Below, one piece after another: positions 53,027 to 61,035 of a stretch of 64,000 nt of DNA. Position 1 is the stretch's first letter, and the number at the start of each line of letters is the position of its first letter. The notes under the pieces were generated by a model. It was given only the letters and a program-made list of their open reading frames with translations, ran no database searches and was not told where the DNA came from. The stretch covers positions 3,100,001 to 3,164,000 of the forward strand of contig OZ242009.1 in NCBI GenBank assembly GCA_965204715.1. The letters are read 5' to 3'. Source of the DNA: CATOSP01 sp965204715 (GTDB lineage: Bacteria > Chloroflexota > Dehalococcoidia > Lucifugimonadales > UBA3495). The position numbers and the translations under genes are program-made.

Positions 53027-54859
53027 CTATGCACTGTGTGAAGGCTGGCAAGCCTCCCGAAGCCACTCGCGGTCGTCATCCTCCAGCATCGGGCCTATGG
53101 TCTCCCAGACCTCCTGGTGATAGCCCTCCAGCCAGGCCTGTTCCCCGGCGGTCAGCCTGTCCCAGTCGATCAGGCGCTTGTCGAACGGGATCAGGGTCAA
53201 CGGGTCGAAACGCATCCACTTCCGTCCGTCGGGATGCCCCGGCATCTCATCGTCGGGCGCGACCACGTACAGGTTCTCCAGGCGGACGCCGCCCCAACCC
53301 GCTTCGTAGTATCCCGGCTCGTTGGACACAATCATGCCAACCTTGAAAGTCTCGTCGCCGCTGCGGGCAGTGATGCTCTGGGGTCCCTCGTGGACGTTGA
53401 GGAAGGCCCCGACGCCGTGGCCTGTGCCGTGGCCATAGTCCAGGCCGGCGTTCCAAAGGTGGCTCCGCGCCAGGGCGTCCAGGGCGACTCCGCCCGTACC
53501 TTCCGGGAACTTCTGCATCGCCAGGTTGATGTGTCCCTTCAGGACCAGGGTATAGACTGCCTTCTGCCGTTCCGACGGAGTCCCTACGATGACGGTCCGC
53601 GTGTCGTCGGTAGTCCCGCCGAGCAACTGGACCCCGGAGTCCACAAGGAAAAGCTCACCGTCGCGCAGGGGGACGTCCGGGCTGGCGTCAGCGTAGTGGA
53701 TGATTGCGCCATTGCTCCCGGCGGCGGCAATGGTGGTGAAGCTCAGGTCGTAGAAGCCCTCCTCGCTGGAATACTCCTCGTAGAGCAGGTCGCTATAGGC
53801 TTCCTCGCTGACCGTTTCCCCAGACCTGATGGAGTCCTGCAACCGCCTGAAGCTGCGAATCTTGGCTGCGGCCGCGTGGCGGTGGGAGTTGCGGGAGGCG
53901 GCTATCTCGGTGTCATTCTTGATGGCCTTCAGAGCAACGATAGGGTTGGGCCTCTCATGCACCTGTTGGTCCTCATGCAGCATCAGGCGCGTGCCCATGG
54001 TGACGCCCCTGGGGTCCAGCCATACCTTGCCGGAAGCCTCTGCCCCAATGCGCTTCATCGTTTCGGCGTAGGCTTCATAGGGTTCAAAACCGATTGAACC
54101 GTCCAGGCCGTCCAGGACCTCTGGAGGCGGGGAAGTGCGCGTGAAGCAAGTTGCCCGCTCCATATCTATGATCATGTACCCTTCAAACACCGGGTTGTAG
54201 GCGATGTCCGTTCCCCGCAGGTTGGTGACCCAGGCAATCTCGTCCAGCTTGGTCAGGACCAGCAGGGTTGCGCCTGCTTCCTCCATCTCTTTGCGGATGC
54301 TCGCCAGCTTGTCAGGGACACTGCACCCGGTAAGCTCGTCCCCCAGGGCATAGATGGGGTTGGCCGGGGGAGGCGGCTGGTCTTCCCATACCGCATCGAC
54401 CAGGTTGTCCTCCAGCGGCACAAGTTCCGAGTCCGGCGAGTTGAGGGCAGCCTTGTAGGCGGCGTATGCCTGGGTGGAGACCACGAATGGGTCGAAACCA
54501 ACACGGATGCTCCCCCGTTCTTTCTCCATCTCGGTGAGCCACTGGCCCAGGGTCTTCTCTCCGGCCATTCCCAGCTTGTGGACGCGGATGCGGTCCTGGT
54601 CCACCTCGTCGTCGGCCTGCAGGTGGTAACGCGGGTCCACAAACAGATGGGTCTTGTCCGGGAAGACAAGCACATCCCCGGCGGACCCCCTGAACCCGGT
54701 TATGGCTGTCCGGCGTCGCGTGTACTCGGGCACGTACTCATTGAGGTGGGCATCCGAGGACAGCACAATGTAGCCGTCCACTCCCGCCTCTTCCATGCGC
54801 CGGCAAAGGTTGGTGAGCCGTTGGGTTGGCGTTTGCTTCTCTCCGGACATAGCCGTCAT
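53027..54859 (-). CDS. Xaa-Pro aminopeptidase (M24B)
   Basis: A 610-residue metallopeptidase with the long three-domain architecture of eukaryote-type aminopeptidase P1. The first two domains carry SDAHLNEYVPEY and RRTAITGFRGSAG. The catalytic domain has metal ligands Asp in LVDSGVQ, Asp in TTDDTRT, His in GHGTGHGVG, Glu in NEPGYYE and Glu in VRLEN. AGAGGAGAA precedes the ATG at 54859. Cytoplasmic; cleaves X-Pro bonds. Confidence 0.92.
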   Translation of the reverse strand: MTAMSGEKQTPTQRLTNLCRRMEEAGVDGYIVLSSDAHLNEYVPEYTRRRTAITGFRGSAGDVLVFPDKTHLFVDPRYHLQADDEVDQDRIRVHKLGMAGEKTLGQWLTEMEKERGSIRVGFDPFVVSTQAYAAYKAALNSPDSELVPLEDNLVDAVWEDQPPPPANPIYALGDELTGCSVPDKLASIRKEMEEAGATLLVLTKLDEIAWVTNLRGTDIAYNPVFEGYMIIDMERATCFTRTSPPPEVLDGLDGSIGFEPYEAYAETMKRIGAEASGKVWLDPRGVTMGTRLMLHEDQQVHERPNPIVALKAIKNDTEIAASRNSHRHAAAAKIRSFRRLQDSIRSGETVSEEAYSDLLYEEYSSEEGFYDLSFTTIAAAGSNGAIIHYADASPDVPLRDGELFLVDSGVQLLGGTTDDTRTVIVGTPSERQKAVYTLVLKGHINLAMQKFPEGTGGVALDALARSHLWNAGLDYGHGTGHGVGAFLNVHEGPQSITARSGDETFKVGMIVSNEPGYYEAGWGGVRLENLYVVAPDDEMPGHPDGRKWMRFDPLTLIPFDKRLIDWDRLTAGEQAWLEGYHQEVWETIGPMLEDDDREWLREACQPSHSA

Positions 54860-54937
54860 TTCTCCTCTGTGGTTTAGGTATGGTTCAGGGCTTTTTGTTC
54901 AAGGCTCTAACGCAAGAACAGGATCCAGGGCCCAATA

Positions 54938-55834
54938 TCAGGTTGGGGGCAGGCCGGAAAGGAACTCGTCCATGACGCGGGCCAGTTCTTCCGGCCTGTG
55001 GTAGCCGATGTCGTGGACCGTGTCCTCAATCCAGCAAACCCGGCAGCGCTTGATGGCCGCCCCGGCCGCGGCAACGCGCTCTCGTTTCTGGACAGCCCGC
55101 GGGCTTTCCTCCTGGCCGGAGCGAGGCCCGGCAGGGATGATGATGGCCGGGCACAGGACCTGGGAGTAACAACCGGACGCGGGTTCTTCCCACATGGCCC
55201 GCATGACCTGGAGGTGATTTTCCGGGCGCAGGATATCCTGAATCCGGCCGTCTTCATCGTCGTAGACCATTGTCTGAACGATGCGCTCGACCTGCTTATT
55301 CCAGCAGAAATGGAGCTGCTTCCGCAGCCTGTCCAGGAACTGCTCGCGCGTCCCCGATACGTCCCGGGGCCTGACCCTGGCCCTGACTGTTTCCCAGGGT
55401 TCCCGAAGTCCGCCTGTTGCCGAGGTTCCCCCGTCGATGAGGCCCAACCCCGACACCCGCCCAGGGAACCGGGCGGCCACGTTGAGTGCTGCCGTTGCGC
55501 CCCACGAGTGGCCGAACACCGCAGCCCGCGTGATGCCGAGATGGTCCATCAGGCCCACGGCGTCCCCGGCCAGTGTCTGCCAGTCGTAACCACTGTCCGC
55601 CTGGGTGGTCTGGCCATGGCCCCTGGCATCCGCGGCGAACAGGCGGTATTTGCCCCGAAGATACCCGGCCGCCAACCCGTACCAGTGGGCCGAAGACGCC
55701 AGCCCGTGCATCAACATCACGGGAGAGCCTTCGCCGCCCCAGTCCAGGTAGCGCACCCGGAGGTCCCCGATGTCGGCCCAGTTCTCAACGGGCGGCGTAT
55801 CAGTGTTCGGCGTCAAATGTACTCCCTCCAGCAT
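54938..55834 (-). CDS. Alpha/beta hydrolase
   Basis: A 298-residue hydrolase with nucleophile elbow GHSWGATAA, oxyanion strand LMHGLASSAHWYG, and a His near the C-terminus in EDTVHDIGYHRPEE. N-terminal 30 residues look unstructured. Substrate unknown; the fold is used for esters, haloalkanes and epoxides. The gene is 78 bases downstream of the M24 gene's start, same strand. Confidence 0.85.
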   Translation of the reverse strand: MLEGVHLTPNTDTPPVENWADIGDLRVRYLDWGGEGSPVMLMHGLASSAHWYGLAAGYLRGKYRLFAADARGHGQTTQADSGYDWQTLAGDAVGLMDHLGITRAAVFGHSWGATAALNVAARFPGRVSGLGLIDGGTSATGGLREPWETVRARVRPRDVSGTREQFLDRLRKQLHFCWNKQVERIVQTMVYDDEDGRIQDILRPENHLQVMRAMWEEPASGCYSQVLCPAIIIPAGPRSGQEESPRAVQKRERVAAAGAAIKRCRVCWIEDTVHDIGYHRPEELARVMDEFLSGLPPT

Positions 55835-56058
55835 ACGCGGGGGATGGGTAACTCTCCTGCCTATATCCTATTCATTACGGCCCAAACGGGCAACCCCGGA
55901 CCAATGCAGTGTTAGCTGTCCACGCCAACGGGTCGAATGGTTGATGTTCCACCCGGGGCATGTGAGATATTTGACACCCGGAAGGCTGAAGGATACGCTT
56001 CCGGCACCCCTGATTGCATGTTCCCTGGCAGTCCCAATCGCAAACCGAGGAACGCAGG

Positions 56059-57885
56059 ATGGCTTACGACATCGAGCAGTATCTCAACGTGCGCTCCGCA
56101 TCCGCGCCGGCCTTCAGCCCTGACGGGAAGCTGATCGCATTTGTCAGCAATCTTACAGGTATTCCCCTTCCCTGGGTCGTTGCCGAGTCCGGCGGTTGGC
56201 CTCAGCCTCTCAGCCTTGCATCGGAGAGGACCGGTCAGGTGGCATTTTCTCCGACCGGACGTCGAATTGCATATGACCGCGACCGGGGAGGCAACGAGCA
56301 CTGGCAGATACTGGTGTCGGACTACGATGGCGGGAACCTCAAGTCCTACACCTCCGACCTGGATGTGTCACATGAGTTCGGGCAGTGGGCCCCGGATGGA
56401 GGGGCGTTTTCCTATTCGGCAAACGCAATCGAACGTCGCCGATTCGATGTTTACGTAAGGGGCGTGGACGCACCTACACCCAAGCTGGTCTACTCCGGCC
56501 GAGAGTCCAGCAGGCCGGTGGCATGGACTCCCGACGGCAAGAGCCTGATTGTGCAAGAAGGGGCGCGGCCGGAGGGCGCTGACCTCCACATGGTGGACAT
56601 AGAAGAGGGGACATCATGCCTCCTGACACCACACACCGGCGATGCCGCCTACCATCCAGCCGGTTTCTCGGACAGTGGACGGACTCTCTTCCTGCGAAGT
56701 GATGAGGGGCATGAGTTCCTCGGACTGGCAACGCTGGACCTGGACGGAATTCCTGAACAACCCCGGCTTAAATTCATGCTGGTCACGGACTGGGACGTCG
56801 AGAGCGCAGCCCTGTCCCCCAACCGCCGGTTCCTGGTCTATTCGCGGAACGTGGACGGCGCATCCCGGGTCACCCTGCGCGATCTCCGGTCCTCACAGGA
56901 ACAACACATAGGCGAGCTTCCGCTGGGAGTGGTCTCCGGGCTGACCTGGGCATCCCACGGGCGGAAATTCGCCTTCGCTCTCAACAGGTCCCAAGCCACC
57001 TCCGATATCTGGACCTACGATTTAAGACAGAAGAAGTTACGCCAGATCACACACTCGCCGCGAGTGGGCCTGGGTGAAGACGCGCTGGTTGAACCACAGG
57101 TGATCCGAATGAAGGCGCAGGATGGAGTGGAAGTCCCCTGCCTGCTATATGCCCCCAGGGATGCGAAGCCCGACGGCAGCAATGCCGCCATCGTCCAGGT
57201 ACACGGCGGACCATCAGCGCAGACCCGCCAGGTGTTTGAGCCGGTGCTGCAATACTTCGCAAACCGAGGCTACGTTGTCCTGGCGGCCAATGTCCGCGGC
57301 AGCACAGGATACGGGCGCACCTACAATCATCTGGACGACGTGCGGAAGCGAATGGACAGCGTGGCCGACCTCGAGGCTGTTAACCGCTGGCTACGTTCCT
57401 CGGGTTGGGCGCACCCGGAGCGCATCGCTGTCATGGGGCCCTCTTACGGCGGATTCATGGCGCTGGCAGCGTTGACGACATACCCCGAGTCATGGGCCGC
57501 AGGCGTTAACGAAAGAGGCGTCGCCGACTTCATCATGCACCTGGAGCGCACGGAACCCCAGGGACGCCGGTTGAGAGAGATTGAGTACGGGACCATTGAG
57601 GAAGACGGCGACTTTCTCCGGTCTATCTCTCCGATCAACCATGTGGACAGGATACGGGTCCCGATGGTTGTGGTCCACGGGGCGAATGACCCGAGGGTGT
57701 CCATCAGCGTCGCTGAAGCCCTGGTGGCGCAACTTCGGGAGTATAATGTACCGGTCGAATACCTGCGCTTTGAGGATGAGGGGCATGGCCTGGTGCGCCT
57801 GGCCAACCGCCTTCAGGCCTATCCTGCCATCGCCGATTTTCTGGACAAACACCTTCACAAACACCTTCAGGGAGCAAATCCATGA
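56059..57885 (+). CDS. S9 family peptidase (acylaminoacyl-peptidase-like)
   Basis: A 608-residue serine peptidase. A seven-bladed beta-propeller (FSPDGKLIAFVS, WTPDGKSLIV, LSPNRRFLVYS) covers about 1-350. The catalytic domain follows with HGGPSAQ for the oxyanion hole, Ser in GPSYGGFMA, Asp in GANDPRV and His in DEGHGL. No signal peptide, so cytoplasmic. ATG at 56059 is preferred to a longer frame. Its stop overlaps the MOSC gene start by 4 bases. Confidence 0.9.
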   Translation: MAYDIEQYLNVRSASAPAFSPDGKLIAFVSNLTGIPLPWVVAESGGWPQPLSLASERTGQVAFSPTGRRIAYDRDRGGNEHWQILVSDYDGGNLKSYTSDLDVSHEFGQWAPDGGAFSYSANAIERRRFDVYVRGVDAPTPKLVYSGRESSRPVAWTPDGKSLIVQEGARPEGADLHMVDIEEGTSCLLTPHTGDAAYHPAGFSDSGRTLFLRSDEGHEFLGLATLDLDGIPEQPRLKFMLVTDWDVESAALSPNRRFLVYSRNVDGASRVTLRDLRSSQEQHIGELPLGVVSGLTWASHGRKFAFALNRSQATSDIWTYDLRQKKLRQITHSPRVGLGEDALVEPQVIRMKAQDGVEVPCLLYAPRDAKPDGSNAAIVQVHGGPSAQTRQVFEPVLQYFANRGYVVLAANVRGSTGYGRTYNHLDDVRKRMDSVADLEAVNRWLRSSGWAHPERIAVMGPSYGGFMALAALTTYPESWAAGVNERGVADFIMHLERTEPQGRRLREIEYGTIEEDGDFLRSISPINHVDRIRVPMVVVHGANDPRVSISVAEALVAQLREYNVPVEYLRFEDEGHGLVRLANRLQAYPAIADFLDKHLHKHLQGANP

Positions 57886-58421
57886 ACGGAACGGTCGCAT
57901 CGGTCAACCGCAGCGCAACTCACACCCTGATCAAGCCGAGCCGGGAAAGGATACGGCTACTGGAGGGAATCGGGGTAGAGGGAGACGCCCACGCAGGGAA
58001 GACTGTCAAGCACCGCTCGCGGGTATCCGAAGACCCAACCCAGCCTAACCTGCGGCAGGTGCATCTCATCCACGCCGAGCTTTACGACGAACTCAAGGAC
58101 TCCGGCTTCGACGTTTCCCACGGGCAGATGGGCGAGAATATCACCACCCGGGGCATCGATCTGCTGGGGCTGCCGGCGGGGGCCCGACTCCACCTGAAAG
58201 ATGCGGTGGTGGAAATTACGGGACTGCGGAACCCCTGTGGGCAACTCAACAAGGTCCAGCCGGGGCTACTGGACTCGGTGCTCGACCATGACGAGTCCGG
58301 GAATCCGGTCCGCAGGGCGGGAATCATGGGGATCGTAGTATCCGGCGGCGAAGTGGCCCCGGGCGATCCGGTAAATGTCGAGTTGCCGCCAGAACCCCAC
58401 CGGGACCTGGAACCGGTCTAG
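57882..58421 (+). CDS. MOSC domain protein
   Basis: A 179-residue stand-alone MOSC domain, a beta-barrel related to the C-terminal domain of molybdenum cofactor sulfurase. Features are GVEGDAHAG, RQVHLIHAEL, QMGENITTRGIDL and the conserved Cys in TGLRNPCGQL. It may carry sulfur or the cofactor. Its ATG overlaps the S9 peptidase stop (ATGA), so the two are co-translated, an odd pairing. Confidence 0.9.
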   Translation: MNGTVASVNRSATHTLIKPSRERIRLLEGIGVEGDAHAGKTVKHRSRVSEDPTQPNLRQVHLIHAELYDELKDSGFDVSHGQMGENITTRGIDLLGLPAGARLHLKDAVVEITGLRNPCGQLNKVQPGLLDSVLDHDESGNPVRRAGIMGIVVSGGEVAPGDPVNVELPPEPHRDLEPV

Positions 58422-58440
58422 CTCCGCCCGACCCCGCCCT

Positions 58441-59730
58441 CTAAAGCAGGTTCCAGCGGGGGTTTGCGCCGGCTTCGGCCTTGAGGCGGTCCACGATCCA
58501 GCCCCGGACAGACTCGTCCAGGTAGAAGGTGGGGCGAAGCAGTTCGCTCTCGTCTTCGATCAGCCCCTCTTCCAGGGACTTTTGAGCGGCCGAGGTGCCG
58601 GGGCGCACCCGCACACCCACGCGCAAGTTGGCCAGAGCCGGGCTGATTTCCCGCAGGAAGCCCAGCTTGGTCTCCACCGTCTCCGCAGTTTCGCCCGGCT
58701 CCCCGAAGTACTGGGAAATCACGTAGTTGATGCCGGCATCGTCGCAGCGTTGGCAGATTTCCCTGAGCGGCTCCAGGCGCGCGTCCAGGGGCTCATCCTC
58801 CAAGCTTTCGCCGGCGACGCCCTTCATGATTATCAGGCCCGACCCGGCCTGCTTCATCAGGCCCAGCACTTCCTCGTCGCAGGCTTCAGGCACCGGCGCA
58901 AGATAGCTGTTCCAGCGCACCTTCATGTCCGCGTCGATCAGGGAGTGGCACAGGGCCTTGGCGTGCTGCAACGGAACGTTGAACCCGGAATCTATGAAGA
59001 ACACCTTGCGCAGTCCGAACCGCTCCTTCATCTCCTGGACTTCCTGCACCACATCCTCTATGGGTTTCAGGACCCGCCAGTTGGTGTCCTTCCCCACCTC
59101 GATGGAGTGGGAGAAGCTGTCATCCAGCTTGGTGACAATGCCTATCCCGAACCCGGCCTGCTCATACCGTGCCATGTCCAGTTCTTCCAGCCGGGGAGGC
59201 TTGGCGAAGCTGGAGTAGGCCAGCCCCCGATAGACCGTCTCTCCATCGCTGCTGCGGTATACCAGGCCGGGGAGATTGTGGAAGGTCTCCCCGCTCTCCA
59301 GGGAAGCGGCAATCTGGGCGAAGGTCTCGCCGCCGTCGCCCGCCACGCCCAGGTCCGGTTCCAGGTAGTTGAAGCATTCTGTGGGCAGCAGGCTGAACCC
59401 GGGGCCGCCGCAGACTATGGCCGCCCTGGACACCGAGCGGACCCGGTCTATGACCGCTCTCGTGGAGGGCAGGGCCCACTGCGGGTCCATGTAGCTGGAG
59501 TTGTCCAGATTGCGCAGGGATATGCCCACCAGATCGGGCTGAAATTCTTTAACTGTGCGCTCGGTCTCGCCCAGGTAGTCCTCGGAGAACATCAGGTCCA
59601 GGACCTTCAGCTCGTGTTGCTCCGGGTCGAGGTGCCCGGCGATGTATGCCAGCCCGATGGGAACGGGCTTCGCGTTCATGCGGCTCATCAGGCGTTGGTG
59701 CCGGTTGGTGGCAATCAGCAGGATACGCAT
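58441..59730 (-). CDS. B12-binding/radical-SAM-like protein without the FeS cysteines
   Basis: A 429-residue protein with the layout of B12-binding radical SAM enzymes: N-terminal Rossmann-like half (ILLIATNRHQ, VPIGLAYIAGHL, LVGISLRNLD, VCGGPG), then a TIM-barrel-like half (VFFIDSGFNVP, YVISQYFGEPGETAET). Where CxxxCxxC should follow the ARYEQAGFGIGIVTK strand, it has LDDSFSHSIE, with no Cys. The protein is otherwise complete, so a degenerate, possibly non-redox paralog is likely. Promoter TTGACA-17-TAGACT lies upstream. Confidence 0.8.
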   Translation of the reverse strand: MRILLIATNRHQRLMSRMNAKPVPIGLAYIAGHLDPEQHELKVLDLMFSEDYLGETERTVKEFQPDLVGISLRNLDNSSYMDPQWALPSTRAVIDRVRSVSRAAIVCGGPGFSLLPTECFNYLEPDLGVAGDGGETFAQIAASLESGETFHNLPGLVYRSSDGETVYRGLAYSSFAKPPRLEELDMARYEQAGFGIGIVTKLDDSFSHSIEVGKDTNWRVLKPIEDVVQEVQEMKERFGLRKVFFIDSGFNVPLQHAKALCHSLIDADMKVRWNSYLAPVPEACDEEVLGLMKQAGSGLIIMKGVAGESLEDEPLDARLEPLREICQRCDDAGINYVISQYFGEPGETAETVETKLGFLREISPALANLRVGVRVRPGTSAAQKSLEEGLIEDESELLRPTFYLDESVRGWIVDRLKAEAGANPRWNLL

Positions 59731-59806
59731 GATTCACTCCCAGGGAGACCGAGTTGTGAAAGGATACCGGTCACACGCAGTCAGGCGCGCTCCCTGTATC
59801 TCCCCC

Positions 59807-59835
59807 AGTCTAGTCACAGACACCGGGTGTGTCAA
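59807..59835 (-). promoter_or_regulatory. Promoter of the radical-SAM-like gene
   Basis: TTGACA, 17-base spacer and TAGACT on the minus strand, about 75 bases before the ATG. Confidence 0.6.
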
Positions 59836-59864
59836 AACCCTGCGCATTCGAGCAACAGATAGAC

Positions 59865-59883
59865 TAGAGTGTGTGGACACTCA
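59865..59883 (+). repeat. Left terminal inverted repeat
   Basis: TAGAGTGTGTGGACACTCA; pairs with the right end at 17 of 19 positions. AGATAGA precedes it, with one intervening base. Confidence 0.7.
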
Positions 59884-59981
59884 GCCTAGCTTCGCGTTCC
59901 TCGGCCATATCGCTGAAGTATATGAGTGAGATAATGCGCATATCGTTTTGGATGATGCTCTAATGATGCCGGACAAAAGCG

Positions 59982-59990
59982 TGTTATAAT
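59982..59990 (+). promoter_or_regulatory. Extended -10 promoter inside the element
   Basis: TGtTATAAT, 38 bases before the TTG start of the HEPN gene. No clear -35. Confidence 0.6.
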
Positions 59991-60028
59991 TCCGACACAG
60001 ATTGGAACCGTTCAGGGGATAGATAAAG

Positions 60029-60394
60029 TTGCAAGATACGCGGACTTGTCGAGAGCGTAGCCATGCGTTTCTGGTCAAAGCCCGTGAATACTTCGATGCT
60101 AACGACTATGAGCAGGCGTCGGAGAAGGCTTGGGGTGCTGCCGCATTGATGGTGAAAGAGGCGGCAGAGGCGCTGGGGATACGTCACCGCTCGCACAATC
60201 AACTTAGAGAGATTGTGGAGACCCTATCGGAGGAAACGGGAGACGAAGAACTGAGTCGCTTATTCGCTATGGTTGAACACCTGCATACAAACTTCTATGA
60301 AAGCCAGTATAGTGAACGAGTTATGAGAAGGCGGCTTAGGGATGTGGATGGATTCGTGGAAAAGATGGCGCGGATACTGGAGTCCCAATCATAG
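60029..60394 (+). CDS. PaREP1/HEPN-family protein
   Basis: A 121-residue all-helical protein. EQASEKAWGAAALMVKEAAEALGI followed by RHRSHNQL and then LHTNFYES is the pattern of PaREP1/HEPN proteins (key residues E-K-W, R-x-R-S-H, H-x-N-F-Y). Related HEPN proteins can be RNases or partners of nucleotidyltransferases; no such partner is adjacent. The start is TTG with AGGGGAT about nine bases upstream. It is the sole gene of the inverted-repeat element. Confidence 0.75.
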   Translation: MQDTRTCRERSHAFLVKAREYFDANDYEQASEKAWGAAALMVKEAAEALGIRHRSHNQLREIVETLSEETGDEELSRLFAMVEHLHTNFYESQYSERVMRRRLRDVDGFVEKMARILESQS

Positions 60395-60422
60395 CCAAAT
60401 CCGCATCACCAAGGCCGCATAA

Positions 60423-60456
60423 TGAACGGGCGCGGATGCCAATCCGCGCCCGTTCA
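60423..60456 (+). terminator. Strong hairpin terminator inside the element
   Basis: TGAACGGGCGCGGAT and its exact complement form a 15-bp stem with a 4-base loop (GCCA), 29 bases past the HEPN stop. Confidence 0.75.
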
Positions 60457-60461
60457 ATTCT

Positions 60462-60480
60462 TGAATGTCCACACGCTCTA
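60462..60480 (-). repeat. Right terminal inverted repeat
   Basis: TGAATGTCCACACGCTCTA; its complement matches the left repeat at 17 of 19 positions. AGATAGA follows directly. Confidence 0.7.
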
Positions 60481-60529
60481 AGATAGAGAAGCGTAACGTA
60501 TAGCCACTTTTCTACGGAGATGTTTAGTC

Positions 60530-60907
60530 ATGGCAAGGATTGGACTGGTCAGGGAGGCCGACGCCACCGGCAGGGTCAAGGAGATTTACGAAGAGATCAA
60601 GGGCACGATGGGATGGAATTTCGTCCCGGAGACTTTCCAGTTGATGGCGCACAACCCGGAACACCTGGAAGCCTACTGGGCCCATTACAAGTCGGTGATG
60701 GAGCCGGGCCTGGTTGACATAAAGACCAAGAAACTGATTGCCTTCGTGGTATCCGCGATGAACAACTGCCAGGCTTGAGTGAGCTTCCATCTGGATGCCG
60801 TGAAGCATCTGGGAATGGACGATGCTTTCCTGGCGGAGGTCGTCGAGGTGATGGCGGAGGTGGGCAAAGGCAATCTGATCATGCACTCCCTGGGCCGCAG
60901 GCATTAG
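60530..60907 (+). CDS. AhpD-like alkylhydroperoxidase with in-frame UGA (candidate selenoprotein)
   Basis: Read through a TGA at 60776-60778 the frame gives 125 residues. The site reads N-N-C80-Q-A-U83-V-S-F-H87: the UGA replaces the second Cys of the CxxC of AhpD/carboxymuconolactone decarboxylase-like proteins, and the following H is conserved. The remaining 42 codons continue the fold (LDAVKHLGMDDAFLAEVVEV) and end in TAG. Cysteine-to-Sec exchange in AhpD-like proteins is known. GGAG lies about 11 bases before the ATG. A hairpin follows the UGA. Without Sec the protein would lose its redox motif and last third. Confidence 0.85.
60791..60812 (+). promoter_or_regulatory. Candidate bacterial SECIS hairpin (AhpD-like gene)
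   Basis: CTGGATGC and GCATCTGG pair over 8 bp, two of them G-U, around the loop CGTGAA. The loop starts 21 bases after the UGA and has G in second position, as the bacterial SECIS model requires. Confidence 0.7.
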
Positions 60908-60944
60908 GGATACCAGGAAGGGACACCCGGACCCCTGCATTGGC

Positions 60945-60974
60945 TTGACCCTGGGCGCTCCTGATAAATACAAT
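60945..60974 (+). promoter_or_regulatory. Promoter of the GMC oxidoreductase gene
   Basis: TTGACC, 18-base spacer, TACAAT, about 60 bases before the ATG. Confidence 0.55.
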
Positions 60975-61035
60975 TCGACCGGATAGATGCAAATTCCCGT
61001 GCCTGCCATACACCTACCGCACACAGGGAGGGGAC

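Larger units (their letters stand above)
59865..60480 (+). mobile_element. TIR-flanked non-autonomous element carrying a PaREP1/HEPN gene
   Basis: About 616 bases bounded by 19-base inverted repeats with 17 matches, and flanked by AGATAGA on both sides (59857-59863 and 60481-60487). It is AT-richer than its surroundings and encodes one gene with its own promoter and terminator, but no transposase. It looks like a MITE-type cassette mobilised in trans. Confidence 0.65.

Noticed and set aside
14718..60778. UGA reassigned to a sense codon throughout the genome
   Set aside because: Many intact genes here end in TGA, for example the second MFS gene (11634), the zinc-ribbon gene and hicA2. Both read-through UGAs lie at redox Cys sites with a hairpin after them.
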